The position numbers and the translations under genes were made by a program. 64,000 bases of DNA from contig JACPIS010000009.1 of assembly GCA_016187925.1 (NCBI GenBank), positions 1 through 64,000 on the forward strand. Reading direction: 5' to 3'. Under the pieces are notes generated by a model, which had not been told where the DNA came from, ran no database searches, and saw nothing but the letters and a program-made list of their open reading frames with translations. Origin of the DNA: Opitutia bacterium (GTDB taxonomy: Bacteria > Verrucomicrobiota > Verrucomicrobiia > Opitutales > Opitutaceae). Shown here piece after piece: positions 1 through 9,238 of the stretch (position 1 is the first letter of the stretch; every line of letters starts with the position of its first letter).

Positions 1-3000
1 GCCGCCGTCAGCCCGGTCTGCTGCGTGATCGTGTAGTTGGTGTTGGCGGTGCTCAGCCCGGTGACCGTCACCGGCTTCGTCGGGCCGACGTCCTTGTCGG
101 CAAACGCGCCCGCGGCCGTGCCGTCGAGCGTCACCGTGTCTCCCGTGTAGGGCTTGCCGTCCGAAGTCGTGCCGCTCCCCGCCGTCTCGCTCGCCTGGAG
201 CACGGCCGTGCCGCCGAGTGTGGCTGTCGTCGTGCCGTCATAAACCTTGGCACCCGCCGTCAGGCCCGACACCGTCAGCGCCTTCGCCGTGATGGCCGCC
301 GTCAGCCCGGTGGGCTGCGTGAGGGTGTAATTATCCTTCTTTGCGCCGCTGAGCGTCAGCCCGGTGACCGTCACGAGCCTGCTCGGCCCGGTGTTCTTGC
401 TGTCCGTCTGGGCGGAGTAGGCGCTCGCATCGAGCGTCACCGCATCGGAGCCTTCGATCGTGGCCAGGACGGCGCTCGTGGTGTTGAGCGTGACGCTGGT
501 CGTGCCGTCATAGGTGCGGTTGACAGCCGTGACCCCGCTCAAGGTGAGAGCCTTCTTGTTGACCGTGAAGCTGCGTGCGACCGCCGCCGCGGGCAGATAA
601 CTGGCGTTGCCGCCTTGCATCGCCGTCACCGTCACGGTGCCGGCGCCGGTGATCGTGACCGTGGTGCCCGAAAGCGTGGCCGGTCCGGTGATCGTGTAGG
701 CAACCCCGAGACCCGAGGAGGCCGAGGCACTCACCGAGAAAGATGCCGCGCCGTAGGTGACATCACCCAAGGCTGCGAAAGTGATCGTCTGCGCCGTCTT
801 GCTTTCGGCGGAGTATTGAGAGTGGACCTGATTCTGCACCGCCGTGGGGGTCGCCGCGGGGTTGGCGGAGCCAGCGGCGTCCTTGAACACCTGCCACAGC
901 ATCAGGCCGTCGTGCGGGTTGGCGTTGACGGTGTTGGCCTGCACGGTCGCCGCAAAGCGTTCCACCGAATACGCTCCAGGGTTGGCCGTCCCATATTGGT
1001 CCGCCGTGACCAGCGTGCCGGCCGCACCGGCGGAAGCGTTGGTGATCGCGAGCACGGCCTTGTTTGGCGCCCCCGCGGCTTCATCGGGTATCTCGACGCC
1101 GATGGAGACCGGGGTCGTCGCCGGGAGGAGCTTGCGATAATCCGAGTAAGCCCGCACCGGGTCGAAATGCTGGTAGCCCGCATCGTAAGACATGATGTTC
1201 ACCACATCGAGCAGGCTCATGGTCGGGCGGCCGACCAGCGCCGGTTGATCGGCGCTCGCCGTCACGGTGGCGCGGAAGACCCGGCGCTCCCGGCCGGCCG
1301 AGCCGCCAAAATAGGAAGTCTGGCCCGCATAGTCCGGATCGGTGGTCGTGTCCGCCGTGAAATCCGCGCCGGTGGACCACGCCGCTATGGCGAGGAGGTG
1401 CGGCGTGCCGGTGGCGGTCGTCGCCGCGTCCACGGCCTCGCGCATCGCCTGGATCGCCTTCTTGTAGCGCGTCTCGTTAGCGGTGTCCGCGGTCGTCGCG
1501 CTGGCGATCTCGTAATCGACGTCCAGGCCGTCCAATCCGAGGTCCACCACGAAGTTCTTCAGCGCCGTCTTCGTCGGAGCGCTGGCCATGGTCGTCCCCG
1601 CTTCGTTGGCGAGCGTATCCCAGTTGTTATAGGTGGCGCCGCCGACGGCCAGCAGCACCTTCTTGCCCAGCGCCTTCATCACCCGGACGGCTTCCTTGAT
1701 GTCCTTGGGCGTGGATTGGGCTCCGAAATTCAGGCCGGTGCCGGTCCAATTGTTCGCCGCCAGACCATTCCAGGTAAAATCCGGCTGGGCGAACGAGATC
1801 ACCACATGGGTGTAGTCGGCCGGCAGGCCGGCCAGGTTGCTCTGGCTGAAAATTTCCGCATCGGTCTTCGGCGAGGCGTAGGTGCCGGGATCGTTGAACG
1901 CCGAGAAAAGGTTGGCGCTCCACGTCGGATAATAGCCCGTGAAATACCGGGCGCCCTGGCTGGCGCCGGTGATATCGGCCGTCAGGCCGGTGGGTTGTGT
2001 GAGCGCGTAGTTCCCGGCCTCCGCACCGTCCAACCCGAGGTTGGTCACCGTCACCGCCTTGGCCGTGCCCACATTCGCGGTATCAAACTGGGCGGTATAG
2101 CCGCTGGTTTTCACCGTCACGGTGTCGCCAGCATACAGCGCCGGGCTGAAACTCGGGGTCGCGACGTTCAGTGTGGCGGTGGTCGTGCCGTCGTAGGTCT
2201 TGCTCAGCGCCACTACCCCCGGGGCCGTCAGGGCCTTCGCCGTGATGCTCGCCGTCAGGCCGGCCTGTTGGGTGAACGTGTAATTGGGCGCATCGTCGCC
2301 CGTGATCGTGTTGCCCGTCACCGTCACCGCCTTGCCTGCCTCGACTTGCTTGTTGGCGAACGTGCCTACGGCCGTGCCGCCCAAGGTCACCAGATCGCCC
2401 ACCACCAGTCCGTTCAGCGCGGCTGTGCCACTGAGGGTCGCCGTCGTCGTGCCGTCATACACCTTGTTGCTCGCCGTCAGCCCCGATACCGTCAGCGCCT
2501 TAGCCGTGATGCTCGCCGTCAGGCCGGCCTGCTGGGTGAACGTGTAGTTGGGCGCATCGTCGCCCGTGATCGTGTTGCCCGTGATCGTCACGGCCTTGCC
2601 CGCCTCGACTTGCTTGTTGGCGAACGTGCCGACGGCTGTGCCGCCCAAGGTCACCAGATCGCCCACCACCAGTCCGCTCAGCGCGGCGGTGCCGCTGAGG
2701 GTCGCCGTCGTCGTGCCGTCATACACCTTGTTGCTCGCCGTCAGCCCCGACACCGTCAGGGCCTTCGCCGTGATGTCGGCCGTGGCCGTCAGCGTGGCGC
2801 CGGAAAGGGTGTAGTTGGCGACGTCGGCGCCCGCGATGCTGAGCCCGGAGACCAGGATGGACTTGCCGGTCCCCGCGTTCTTGTTGGCAAAGGCGCCGCT
2901 GGCCGTGCCGCTGACCGAGACCGACTCGGAGCCGACCACGTTGGCCACGGTGCCGGTGCCAGTGATCGTGACGGAGGTGGTGCCATCGTAGGTCTTGGAG

Positions 3001-6000
3001 GTCGCGGTGATGCCGGAGATCGTCACCACCCGCTGAGTGATGCCGCCGGTGAGGGTCGCACCGGTGAGCGTGTAGTTGGCCGCGGCGGAGCCGCCGAGCG
3101 AGAGGCCGCTCAGGGTGACGGTCTTGCCGGTGCCGACTGCGGCGTTGGCATAGGAGCCCGCGGCCGTCCCGGAGAGCGTGACATTCGCGGCATCGCCCGG
3201 GAGCACACCGGAAAGGGCCGGCGTGCCGGTGAGGGTCGCGGTCGTTCCCCCGTCGTATTGCTTGGTCGCGGTCAGGCCGGTGACGGTGAGCGTGATGGGA
3301 CTGATCGTGATGGTGAGCGGCACGGCAGATCCGGTGCCGTAGGCATTGGTCGCCGTGATATTGACCGTGCTTGCCCCCGCCGCAGTGGGGGTGCCGGAGA
3401 TCACACCGGTGGTGGGGTTGAAAGTGAGGCCGGCCGGCAGTGTGCCCGTGAGAGCGAAACTCGTGGGATCGTTGACCGCGGTTACCGTGAAGCTGAATGA
3501 CGATCCGTAGGGGCCGGTTGCCGTCGTGGCGCTGGTGATCACAGGATACGGTGGCGTGCCCAGCCGGATGACGCCGTTGGAGAGATCAGCTATATAGAGA
3601 CGCCCGCCTGCGTCGACCACGATGCCGCGCGGTCCATCAAACTGCGCCACAGTGCCTTCGCCCTCGCGGTAGCCGGTGCCGCCGCTGCCTCCCAGCGTGG
3701 TTACCCCGGTAGAGGGCGATATCTTTCGGATACGTGCTCCATTTGCGACCGTTACGTAGAGATTGCCTGCGCTATCCCGCGCGAGCCCCTGAGGGGCACT
3801 AAACTGTGCCAGCGCTGGATCTGCATTGTCCGCGTAGCCGCTCACGCCGGTTCCAGCATACGTCGTGACTGTTCCGCCGGAGATTTTCCGGATCACATGA
3901 TTGCTTGAATCGACCACGTAAAGCGCACCGCTTCCATCAGACACCAAATCCACTGGGTTATCAAAACGGGCTGATCCAACTGGTCCGTTAACCAAGCCGG
4001 GGGTGCCTGCCGTGCCGGCCACAGTGCTGACCGCCCCAGTGGACATCGTGATCTGACGGATCACATGGTTGCTAAAATCCGCCACATACAGCACGTCCTT
4101 TGATGGGCTGAAAGCCAGACCGGCGGGTGAGCTGAATCTCGCGGTGGTCGGCGCGGTAGAATCCAAATATCCGGAGGTCCCGTCGCCGGCAAAGGTCGTG
4201 GTGCCACCGCTCGGGGTGACCTTGCGAATCCGGTGATTGTTCTGGTCTGCGACATAGACGTTACCCGCTGCATCCACCGCCACATCCAAAGGTGTATTAA
4301 ACCATCCGCCTTGGCCCGTGCCCTCGTTGAAGCCGGCCCAACCGAAATTGCCGGCGAGAAGCGTCACCGCGCCACTCGGCGTTATCTTCCAGATCATATG
4401 GGAGCCTCGATCAGCAACGTAGAGATTGCCGCTGGCATCCCAATCCATGCCATTTGGCCCACTGAAAGAGGGTGTCGGCTTGGCAAGGCCGTCAACCTCG
4501 CCGGAGCCTGCAACGCCATTACCCCGCAGCCAACCGGCTTCGGTGCTGACCACGCCCGCAGGCGTGACCCGGCGCACCGCATAGTTATAGAGATCCGCGA
4601 CAATGAGATCACCGCTTGTCGGATCCGTGGCGACATCGTAGGGAGCCCAAAAGCTAGCGTTCGTGCCACTACCGTCGACGAGCCCGGTGCCGGCGGAGCC
4701 CGCAAGCGAGGTGACCGAACCACTTGGCGTCACCTTTCGGATCTTGTTATTTTGAGTGTCTGCGACGTAGAGATTGCCCGCCGCGTCAATCGCCAAGCCC
4801 CACGGCCCGTTGAAGCGAGCATTGATACCCTCGCCATCAGTGTTGCCGGAGTTGCCGGAGTTGTCGCCGGCAAAGGTGGAGACAAGCAGGGTGCCCGCTT
4901 CGATCTTCCGAATACGATGCATGCCCGCTTCGGAAATGTAGAGACTGCCGCTGGCATCCGTTACGACATCGGTAGGCGTCCAAAATCGGGCAACGGTTGC
5001 CAGTTGGCCATCGCCATAATTCCCCTGGTTGCCATCACCAGCATAGGTGCTCACCGCATAATTGCTGCCCGCGGCAAGGCTGATTTTCCGGATGCGAACG
5101 TTTGCGCTGTCGATGACATAGAGGGCGTTGGCGGTTGCATCGTAACAGAGCCTCCCAGGGCTTCCGAATCTCGCACTTAGGCCGTCGCTGGAGTCGACAT
5201 AACCGTTCCCACCATCACCAGCGATCGTGGTGACAAGCCCCGCCGGGGTGATCCTACGTATCCGACGATTCCCCACCTCACTCACATAAAGGTTACCAGC
5301 CGAGTCGAACGCGAGGCCCTGAATGTTGTTGAATCTCGCAAACCGCAGGCCATTGGCATCAGCGTATCCACTGATTGGGCTGCCAGCATAGGTCGTGACC
5401 ATTCCGTTGGCGATCTTACGAATAGAGTGCCCCCCATCCGCCGCAAAGTAGATGGCGCCGGATGCGTCAACCGCTGCGTTCCTTATCGTCGGAAGTTTCG
5501 CCCAGGAGCGCGCGCCGTTAGTATTGCCGTATCTATCAGTTGCGCCGGCAAACGTGGATGTCCAGTCGCCGCTGAAAGTCACTTCGCGTATCCTGGCACT
5601 ATAGTCGGAAACATAGAGGGTGCCGCGAGAGTTCACGACAATGCCACGTGGATAATTGAAGCGGGCGGTCGGAAGATCGCCATCTGCGGTTCCTTGTTGT
5701 CCACTAGTGCCGGCAATGGCAAAATAGGATCCATTCGTGTTGAATCTCTGGATTGTGTGATCGGTATAGCTCGGAGCGTAAATAACGTCGCCCGCCCCGA
5801 CTGCGAAATCTAATATACCCACCGCGCCCGGATGAGAAATATATGTGCTGACGGTCGGCACCGTGCCCGGGTTCACGATTTTCCGTATCCGTTTGTTTTG
5901 ATAATCGGCCACTAATAGGTCGCCATTGCTCGCGAAGTGGATGCCCACGGGGCTGGAGAAACGAGCATCGATCCCGGCGCCTTCGGCATATCCGGGAGTC

Positions 6001-6689
6001 GCTGTAGGAGAACCTGCCACCAGCGTGACCATGAGGGTTCCCTGCTCGATCTTTCGTATCCTGTTCCCCTTTTGCTCGCTGACATAGATATCGCCGTTCG
6101 CTGCGACCGCAATGCCACTGGGCTCACTAAAGCGCGCGGCTGTGCCGGCCACGTTGTCCACAAAGCCATCACCACCATCGCCCGCGATCGTGGTGACGAC
6201 GCCCGCCGGCGTGACCTTGCGGACCCGGTGGTTATACAACTCCGTTACATAGAGGCTCCCGTCGCTGGCCAGCGCCAGACCGTAAGGATAATTGAAGCTC
6301 GCAGCCAGACCGGTGCCATCTGCATACCCCTGCGCGCCGCTCCCGGCGAGGGTGGTGACATAACCGTCGGGCGATATTTTCCGAATCTGGTTATTGACGG
6401 GATCGGCGACGTAGAGGTTGCCACTGGCATCCTCCACGAGGCTATGGAGGTTAGGGCCAAAGCGAGCCTGGACCCCCTGGCCGTTTGTGGTTCCCAAGGC
6501 ATCGGAATTTCCGCCGGCAAACGTCGTGAAGCGATAATCGCCAACCGCCGCCAATCCGGCGCTGGCGCCGACCAGCAGCACCACCGCCAGCAGCGCGACG
6601 CCGCGGGCCGCCATCAGGCGCGATGCGAAGCCGTGCCCGACCAACGAGCAAGGAGAAGGGACCAACCGGGAGAATAAGCAGGAGAACAT
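1..6689 (-). CDS. Giant NHL-repeat / YDG-repeat / GH18 chitinase-like surface protein (3' end outside window)
   Basis: A single frame is open from the ATG at 6689 to position 1, at least 2229 codons; the C-terminus lies outside the window. Residues about 26-45 form a hydrophobic signal or anchor segment. Residues about 50-1045 hold 18 NHL motifs of the type NLYVADxxNxxIRK, spaced about 55 residues, enough for three six-bladed propellers. Then come an Ig-like domain (about 1050-1130), YDG-type Ig repeats (about 1130-1568), a GH18 domain (about 1573-1960) with DGLDVDYE, catalytic Glu near residue 1727, another Ig-like domain and more YDG repeats. I checked that the frame is continuous at several points. 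GH18 enzymes hydrolyse chitin or related beta-1,4-GlcNAc polymers; NHL and YDG domains usually mediate binding or extension at the cell surface. A regulatory palindrome lies 48 nt upstream, and the T2SS operon ends just beyond it, so this is a candidate secretion substrate (inference). Activity is unproven. Confidence 0.9.
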   Translation of the reverse strand, partial: MFSCLFSRLVPSPCSLVGHGFASRLMAARGVALLAVVLLVGASAGLAAVGDYRFTTFAGGNSDALGTTNGQGVQARFGPNLHSLVEDASGNLYVADPVNNQIRKISPDGYVTTLAGSGAQGYADGTGLAASFNYPYGLALASDGSLYVTELYNHRVRKVTPAGVVTTIAGDGGDGFVDNVAGTAARFSEPSGIAVAANGDIYVSEQKGNRIRKIEQGTLMVTLVAGSPTATPGYAEGAGIDARFSSPVGIHFASNGDLLVADYQNKRIRKIVNPGTVPTVSTYISHPGAVGILDFAVGAGDVIYAPSYTDHTIQRFNTNGSYFAIAGTSGQQGTADGDLPTARFNYPRGIVVNSRGTLYVSDYSARIREVTFSGDWTSTFAGATDRYGNTNGARSWAKLPTIRNAAVDASGAIYFAADGGHSIRKIANGMVTTYAGSPISGYADANGLRFARFNNIQGLAFDSAGNLYVSEVGNRRIRRITPAGLVTTIAGDGGNGYVDSSDGLSARFGSPGRLCYDATANALYVIDSANVRIRKISLAAGSNYAVSTYAGDGNQGNYGDGQLATVARFWTPTDVVTDASGSLYISEAGMHRIRKIEAGTLLVSTFAGDNSGNSGNTDGEGINARFNGPWGLAIDAAGNLYVADTQNNKIRKVTPSGSVTSLAGSAGTGLVDGSGTNASFWAPYDVATDPTSGDLIVADLYNYAVRRVTPAGVVSTEAGWLRGNGVAGSGEVDGLAKPTPSFSGPNGMDWDASGNLYVADRGSHMIWKITPSGAVTLLAGNFGWAGFNEGTGQGGWFNTPLDVAVDAAGNVYVADQNNHRIRKVTPSGGTTTFAGDGTSGYLDSTAPTTARFSSPAGLAFSPSKDVLYVADFSNHVIRQITMSTGAVSTVAGTAGTPGLVNGPVGSARFDNPVDLVSDGSGALYVVDSSNHVIRKISGGTVTTYAGTGVSGYADNADPALAQFSAPQGLARDSAGNLYVTVANGARIRKISPSTGVTTLGGSGGTGYREGEGTVAQFDGPRGIVVDAGGRLYIADLSNGVIRLGTPPYPVITSATTATGPYGSSFSFTVTAVNDPTSFALTGTLPAGLTFNPTTGVISGTPTAAGASTVNITATNAYGTGSAVPLTITISPITLTVTGLTATKQYDGGTTATLTGTPALSGVLPGDAANVTLSGTAAGSYANAAVGTGKTVTLSGLSLGGSAAANYTLTGATLTGGITQRVVTISGITATSKTYDGTTSVTITGTGTVANVVGSESVSVSGTASGAFANKNAGTGKSILVSGLSIAGADVANYTLSGATLTATADITAKALTVSGLTASNKVYDGTTTATLSGTAALSGLVVGDLVTLGGTAVGTFANKQVEAGKAVTITGNTITGDDAPNYTFTQQAGLTASITAKALTVSGLTASNKVYDGTTTATLSGTAALNGLVVGDLVTLGGTAVGTFANKQVEAGKAVTVTGNTITGDDAPNYTFTQQAGLTASITAKALTAPGVVALSKTYDGTTTATLNVATPSFSPALYAGDTVTVKTSGYTAQFDTANVGTAKAVTVTNLGLDGAEAGNYALTQPTGLTADITGASQGARYFTGYYPTWSANLFSAFNDPGTYASPKTDAEIFSQSNLAGLPADYTHVVISFAQPDFTWNGLAANNWTGTGLNFGAQSTPKDIKEAVRVMKALGKKVLLAVGGATYNNWDTLANEAGTTMASAPTKTALKNFVVDLGLDGLDVDYEIASATTADTANETRYKKAIQAMREAVDAATTATGTPHLLAIAAWSTGADFTADTTTDPDYAGQTSYFGGSAGRERRVFRATVTASADQPALVGRPTMSLLDVVNIMSYDAGYQHFDPVRAYSDYRKLLPATTPVSIGVEIPDEAAGAPNKAVLAITNASAGAAGTLVTADQYGTANPGAYSVERFAATVQANTVNANPHDGLMLWQVFKDAAGSANPAATPTAVQNQVHSQYSAESKTAQTITFAALGDVTYGAASFSVSASASSGLGVAYTITGPATLSGTTVTITGAGTVTVTAMQGGNASYLPAAAVARSFTVNKKALTLSGVTAVNRTYDGTTSVTLNTTSAVLATIEGSDAVTLDASAYSAQTDSKNTGPSRLVTVTGLTLSGAKKDNYTLTQPTGLTAAITAKALTVSGLTAGAKVYDGTTTATLGGTAVLQASETAGSGTTSDGKPYTGDTVTLDGTAAGAFADKDVGPTKPVTVTGLSTANTNYTITQQTGLTA
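2233..2760 (-). repeat. Tandem near-identical 264-bp YDG repeat pair
   Basis: Two adjacent copies (about 2233-2496 and 2497-2760) are almost identical at DNA level and each encodes 88 residues of a YDG-type Ig repeat. More diverged copies flank them on both sides of the GH18 domain. The period is a multiple of three, so gain or loss of a copy keeps the frame. The high identity points to recent duplication or homogenisation. Confidence 0.85.
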
Positions 6690-6737
6690 GGTGAGTGGGT
6701 ACGTCACGAGAGTAGCAATTTATTTACGCAATAGGGA

Positions 6738-6753
6738 TACCACCTAGGGAGTA
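6738..6753. promoter_or_regulatory. Palindromic regulatory site 1 (upstream of NHL/GH18 gene)
   Basis: TACCACCTAGGGAGTA matches 14 of 16 positions of the perfect palindrome at 18860-18875. It lies 48 nt upstream of the start of the giant surface protein and is the only notable element in the 283-nt gap between that gene and gspG. Inferred to be an operator for a LuxR-type regulator. Confidence 0.7.
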
Positions 6754-6972
6754 TCCACCCCGCCTCACGCCCCGGCCGGAAATCCGCCGGCCGAGCGCCC
6801 GCGAGCGTCGCAGTTTCGCGATCGCGGAGTGGCGCAAGCGACTCTGCCGTGGACCGGATAGCCGCGGGATCCAGCCGCGCTCCGCCGGACCGCGGTCGGA
6901 CGCCCAGGCGCGCCGCGCCCGCTCCAAGGGGCGATGCCCCGGGCAGCCTTCCCACTGGAACCGCCGGCGCCA

Positions 6973-7416
6973 TCACCAATTCCCGATATCGTCGTCGCTC
7001 TCGGCCACCTTGTCCGGGCCTTTGGAAAAAAGATCGTAACCGCCGGGATTTTTCGTGCCGGGATACCGGTAGACGTAGGGTTCGCCCCACGGGTCGACGG
7101 GCAACCGGCCGCCGGGGGTCTCGATATACGGACCACGCCAGCGCCCGGCACCCGAGCCACTGTTGGGAGCGGAGACGAGGGAGGCCAGGCCTTCGGCCGT
7201 GGAGGGATATCCTCCCATGTCCATGCGATAGCGCATCAGCGGAGTCTTGAGCGAATCCTGCACATAAAGGCGGGCCATCGCGGCCTGGCTCTGCCCGAAA
7301 ATATTGTCCATGTTGCTCACCACGAGTCCCGCAAGCAGACCGACCAGCGCGACCACGATGAGAATTTCAAGCAGGGTGAAGGCCCGAAGATTGGAACGAG
7401 CCGAGGCGTGTTTCAT
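6973..7416 (-). CDS. gspG: Type II secretion major pseudopilin GspG
   Basis: Major pseudopilin that builds the periplasmic piston of the type II secretion system. Starting at the Met at 7416 gives a 12-residue basic leader, cleavage before FTLLEIL (Ala at -1 instead of the usual Gly, Glu at +5) and a 20-residue hydrophobic helix. An upstream Met at 7437 is possible. The C-terminal half carries the family hallmarks GGYPSTAEGLASL, WRGPYI and DPWGEPYVYRYPG, ending in an acidic stretch typical of the calcium-binding GspG tail. It is last in the operon, about 110 nt after gspM, instead of the usual place first among the pseudopilins. Confidence 0.92.
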   Translation of the reverse strand: MKHASARSNLRAFTLLEILIVVALVGLLAGLVVSNMDNIFGQSQAAMARLYVQDSLKTPLMRYRMDMGGYPSTAEGLASLVSAPNSGSGAGRWRGPYIETPGGRLPVDPWGEPYVYRYPGTKNPGGYDLFSKGPDKVAESDDDIGNW

Positions 7417-7529
7417 TTTGATGGAGCAGTTGAGCATGAGCTTAAGGGAAACTGGTCGCAGCTTCCGGCACGGGGAGCGGCAAACAATCGCCGGAAACTA
7501 CGGACGGGGGTCATGGGCCGGCTGAGCGC

Positions 7530-8120
7530 CTAAGGGTTTGTTTCGTGCGGCGCAGGAGTGACGTCCGGAGTCGGCCGCGCCGGCGCGGATACCGGCCCGG
7601 AATCAGGATCGACTATCTGGATGGAATAGATCCGGAACGTCGCATTCAGCGTTCCGGGAGCGCCCGGATCGGAGGACAGCAGGCACTGCTCGATGCCCAA
7701 ATAGGGGGCGCGCCTGACCAGCCGGTCGTAAAATTCGATCAACCGCCCGAAATTGGTCCGACGAATTGTGATCTGGTGAAAGTGCAGGGCAAAAGAGCCG
7801 GTGATCTCCGTGCGCGGGGTCCCGAGTTCGACCGTCAGTCCCCGGGCCATGTCATTCAGCTCCGCGAAACTCTGGCCGGAATCGAGGGTCCGGACCGGAT
7901 CCAGAATCTTGGCGGCCTCCTTGACGCGAGAGAGTATCTCGTCGCGCTGCGCGAGCAGCAAACTCTGCCGCGCTTGCTCGCCAAGACTGAGCCGCCATGC
8001 GCGGACCGTGAAGGCGGTGCGCTTGGCGAGCACCGATGCACCCCACGCCAGACCAGCCATCGCCACGGCCAGAAGCAGCAGCTGTTCACGAAACGAGCGT
8101 TGTCGAAAGTACGTTTTCAT
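7530..8120 (-). CDS. gspM: GspM-like inner-membrane assembly protein
   Basis: 196 residues: a short cytoplasmic N-terminus, one transmembrane helix at about 14-32, then a periplasmic part with a predicted coiled coil (about 40-70) and a ferredoxin-like C-terminal region, ending in a Pro-rich tail. Sequence similarity to GspM is weak, as usual for the family; the call rests on topology, length and position directly after the GspL-like gene with a 4-nt ATGA overlap. GspM pairs with GspL to form the inner-membrane platform that links the cytoplasmic ATPase to the pseudopilus. Confidence 0.65.
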   Translation of the reverse strand: MKTYFRQRSFREQLLLLAVAMAGLAWGASVLAKRTAFTVRAWRLSLGEQARQSLLLAQRDEILSRVKEAAKILDPVRTLDSGQSFAELNDMARGLTVELGTPRTEITGSFALHFHQITIRRTNFGRLIEFYDRLVRRAPYLGIEQCLLSSDPGAPGTLNATFRIYSIQIVDPDSGPVSAPARPTPDVTPAPHETNP

Positions 8121-9238
8121 GAGTCGACCTGGGGCGAGAACCAGCCGGGTTTGAAAGTCACATCCAGGGAGAAGGTTGTCAGGCCGTCCTTGGTGCGCGG
8201 GTCGTGCAATTCCGCCCGCTCGATCTCCGGGACCTGGCGCAACGCGGACTCCAAGGTCCGCAGATCCCCGGCATTGGCCGTTTGCGCGGCGATCGCCATG
8301 CGGAACGGGCCATCGGTGCTGACGCGGAGAAATCCGACCGAGTCAGGCCGGCGGTGGTTGACGACCGCCAGCATTTCCAACGGACGCGCCTGATCGCGCC
8401 CGACCTTGTCCAGCCGCCGGGCGAGCTCCATCGCGGACTCGATGAGCCGGATTTCCGCCCTGTGGATGGCGACCGCCTCGCGTCGCTGCCGAAGCAACCG
8501 GTGAGAAACCGCCAACGTCGCCCCCCAGACGAGGCAGGCGGCGAGCCCAGCCAGCGCACCGACAAAAACGCGCCAACGCAGATTTTGCCGCCGGACAGCC
8601 AGTCGGTGGCTCTGCAAGACCGCACGATCTCGCACATCCGCGGTCAAGAGGCGGGCGGTGTCGAGGGCGACCCTCTGCCCTTCCGGGCCGACGAGGAACA
8701 AGGCGCGCTCGCCGGCGCGGAGAATCGAGATGGCGCCGCTCGCCTGCTGCCGCGCCAGGAGGGGTGTTTCCGTGCCGGAAACCTGACGCTCGCCCGAGCA
8801 CTCCGAAAGCACCTGCCCGTCGAAGCAACGCGAGCAAAATTCGGCCGGCAGTTCCGACGCCTCATCCCAGGTTACAGTTTCGATGTTGTCCGCCTGGCGG
8901 CGCACAACGACCGCCGGGTCTCCGGGTCGATTCCTGGATGCGCACCAAAAAACCGCTTCGGGGAGCACAAAGGCGGCGGCGTTCCACCCGGCCACCTGCT
9001 CAGCGGGAAAAGACTTGCGATGTGCCGCGAATACGAGCGCGTAGCGCCGGCCGGCATCGAGATAGTAACCGTGATACAATTGCTCCAATGGAAAGGGAGC
9101 CTGCGCCTCAAGAGCCAGTTCCACCTGCCCGGACGGATCGGCCGATGGAGCCAGTTTGATCCGGCGAACGAAGAAATGCCGGTTCGGCAGCAGAAAAACG
9201 GAAGACTGGGCGGCTAAGGCATGCGAGTCAGGATCCAT
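8117..9238 (-). CDS. gspL: GspL-like inner-membrane assembly protein
   Basis: 373 residues. A cytoplasmic actin-like region of about 220 residues is followed by a single transmembrane helix (about 224-243), an RQRREA-type coiled coil and a periplasmic ferredoxin-like domain. This is the architecture of GspL (or of fused PilM-PilN), which anchors the GspE ATPase to the inner membrane. It overlaps gspK by 11 nt and the GspM-like gene by 4 nt, so it is translationally coupled on both sides. The primary sequence is divergent and the call relies mainly on architecture and the canonical K-L-M order. Confidence 0.7.
   Translation of the reverse strand: MDPDSHALAAQSSVFLLPNRHFFVRRIKLAPSADPSGQVELALEAQAPFPLEQLYHGYYLDAGRRYALVFAAHRKSFPAEQVAGWNAAAFVLPEAVFWCASRNRPGDPAVVVRRQADNIETVTWDEASELPAEFCSRCFDGQVLSECSGERQVSGTETPLLARQQASGAISILRAGERALFLVGPEGQRVALDTARLLTADVRDRAVLQSHRLAVRRQNLRWRVFVGALAGLAACLVWGATLAVSHRLLRQRREAVAIHRAEIRLIESAMELARRLDKVGRDQARPLEMLAVVNHRRPDSVGFLRVSTDGPFRMAIAAQTANAGDLRTLESALRQVPEIERAELHDPRTKDGLTTFSLDVTFKPGWFSPQVDS

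Noticed and set aside
615-3500. A 961-codon open frame on the + strand
   Set aside because: It is antisense to the giant NHL/YDG/GH18 gene, is Arg/Gly-rich without any domain, and arises from the high GC content and repeated units.
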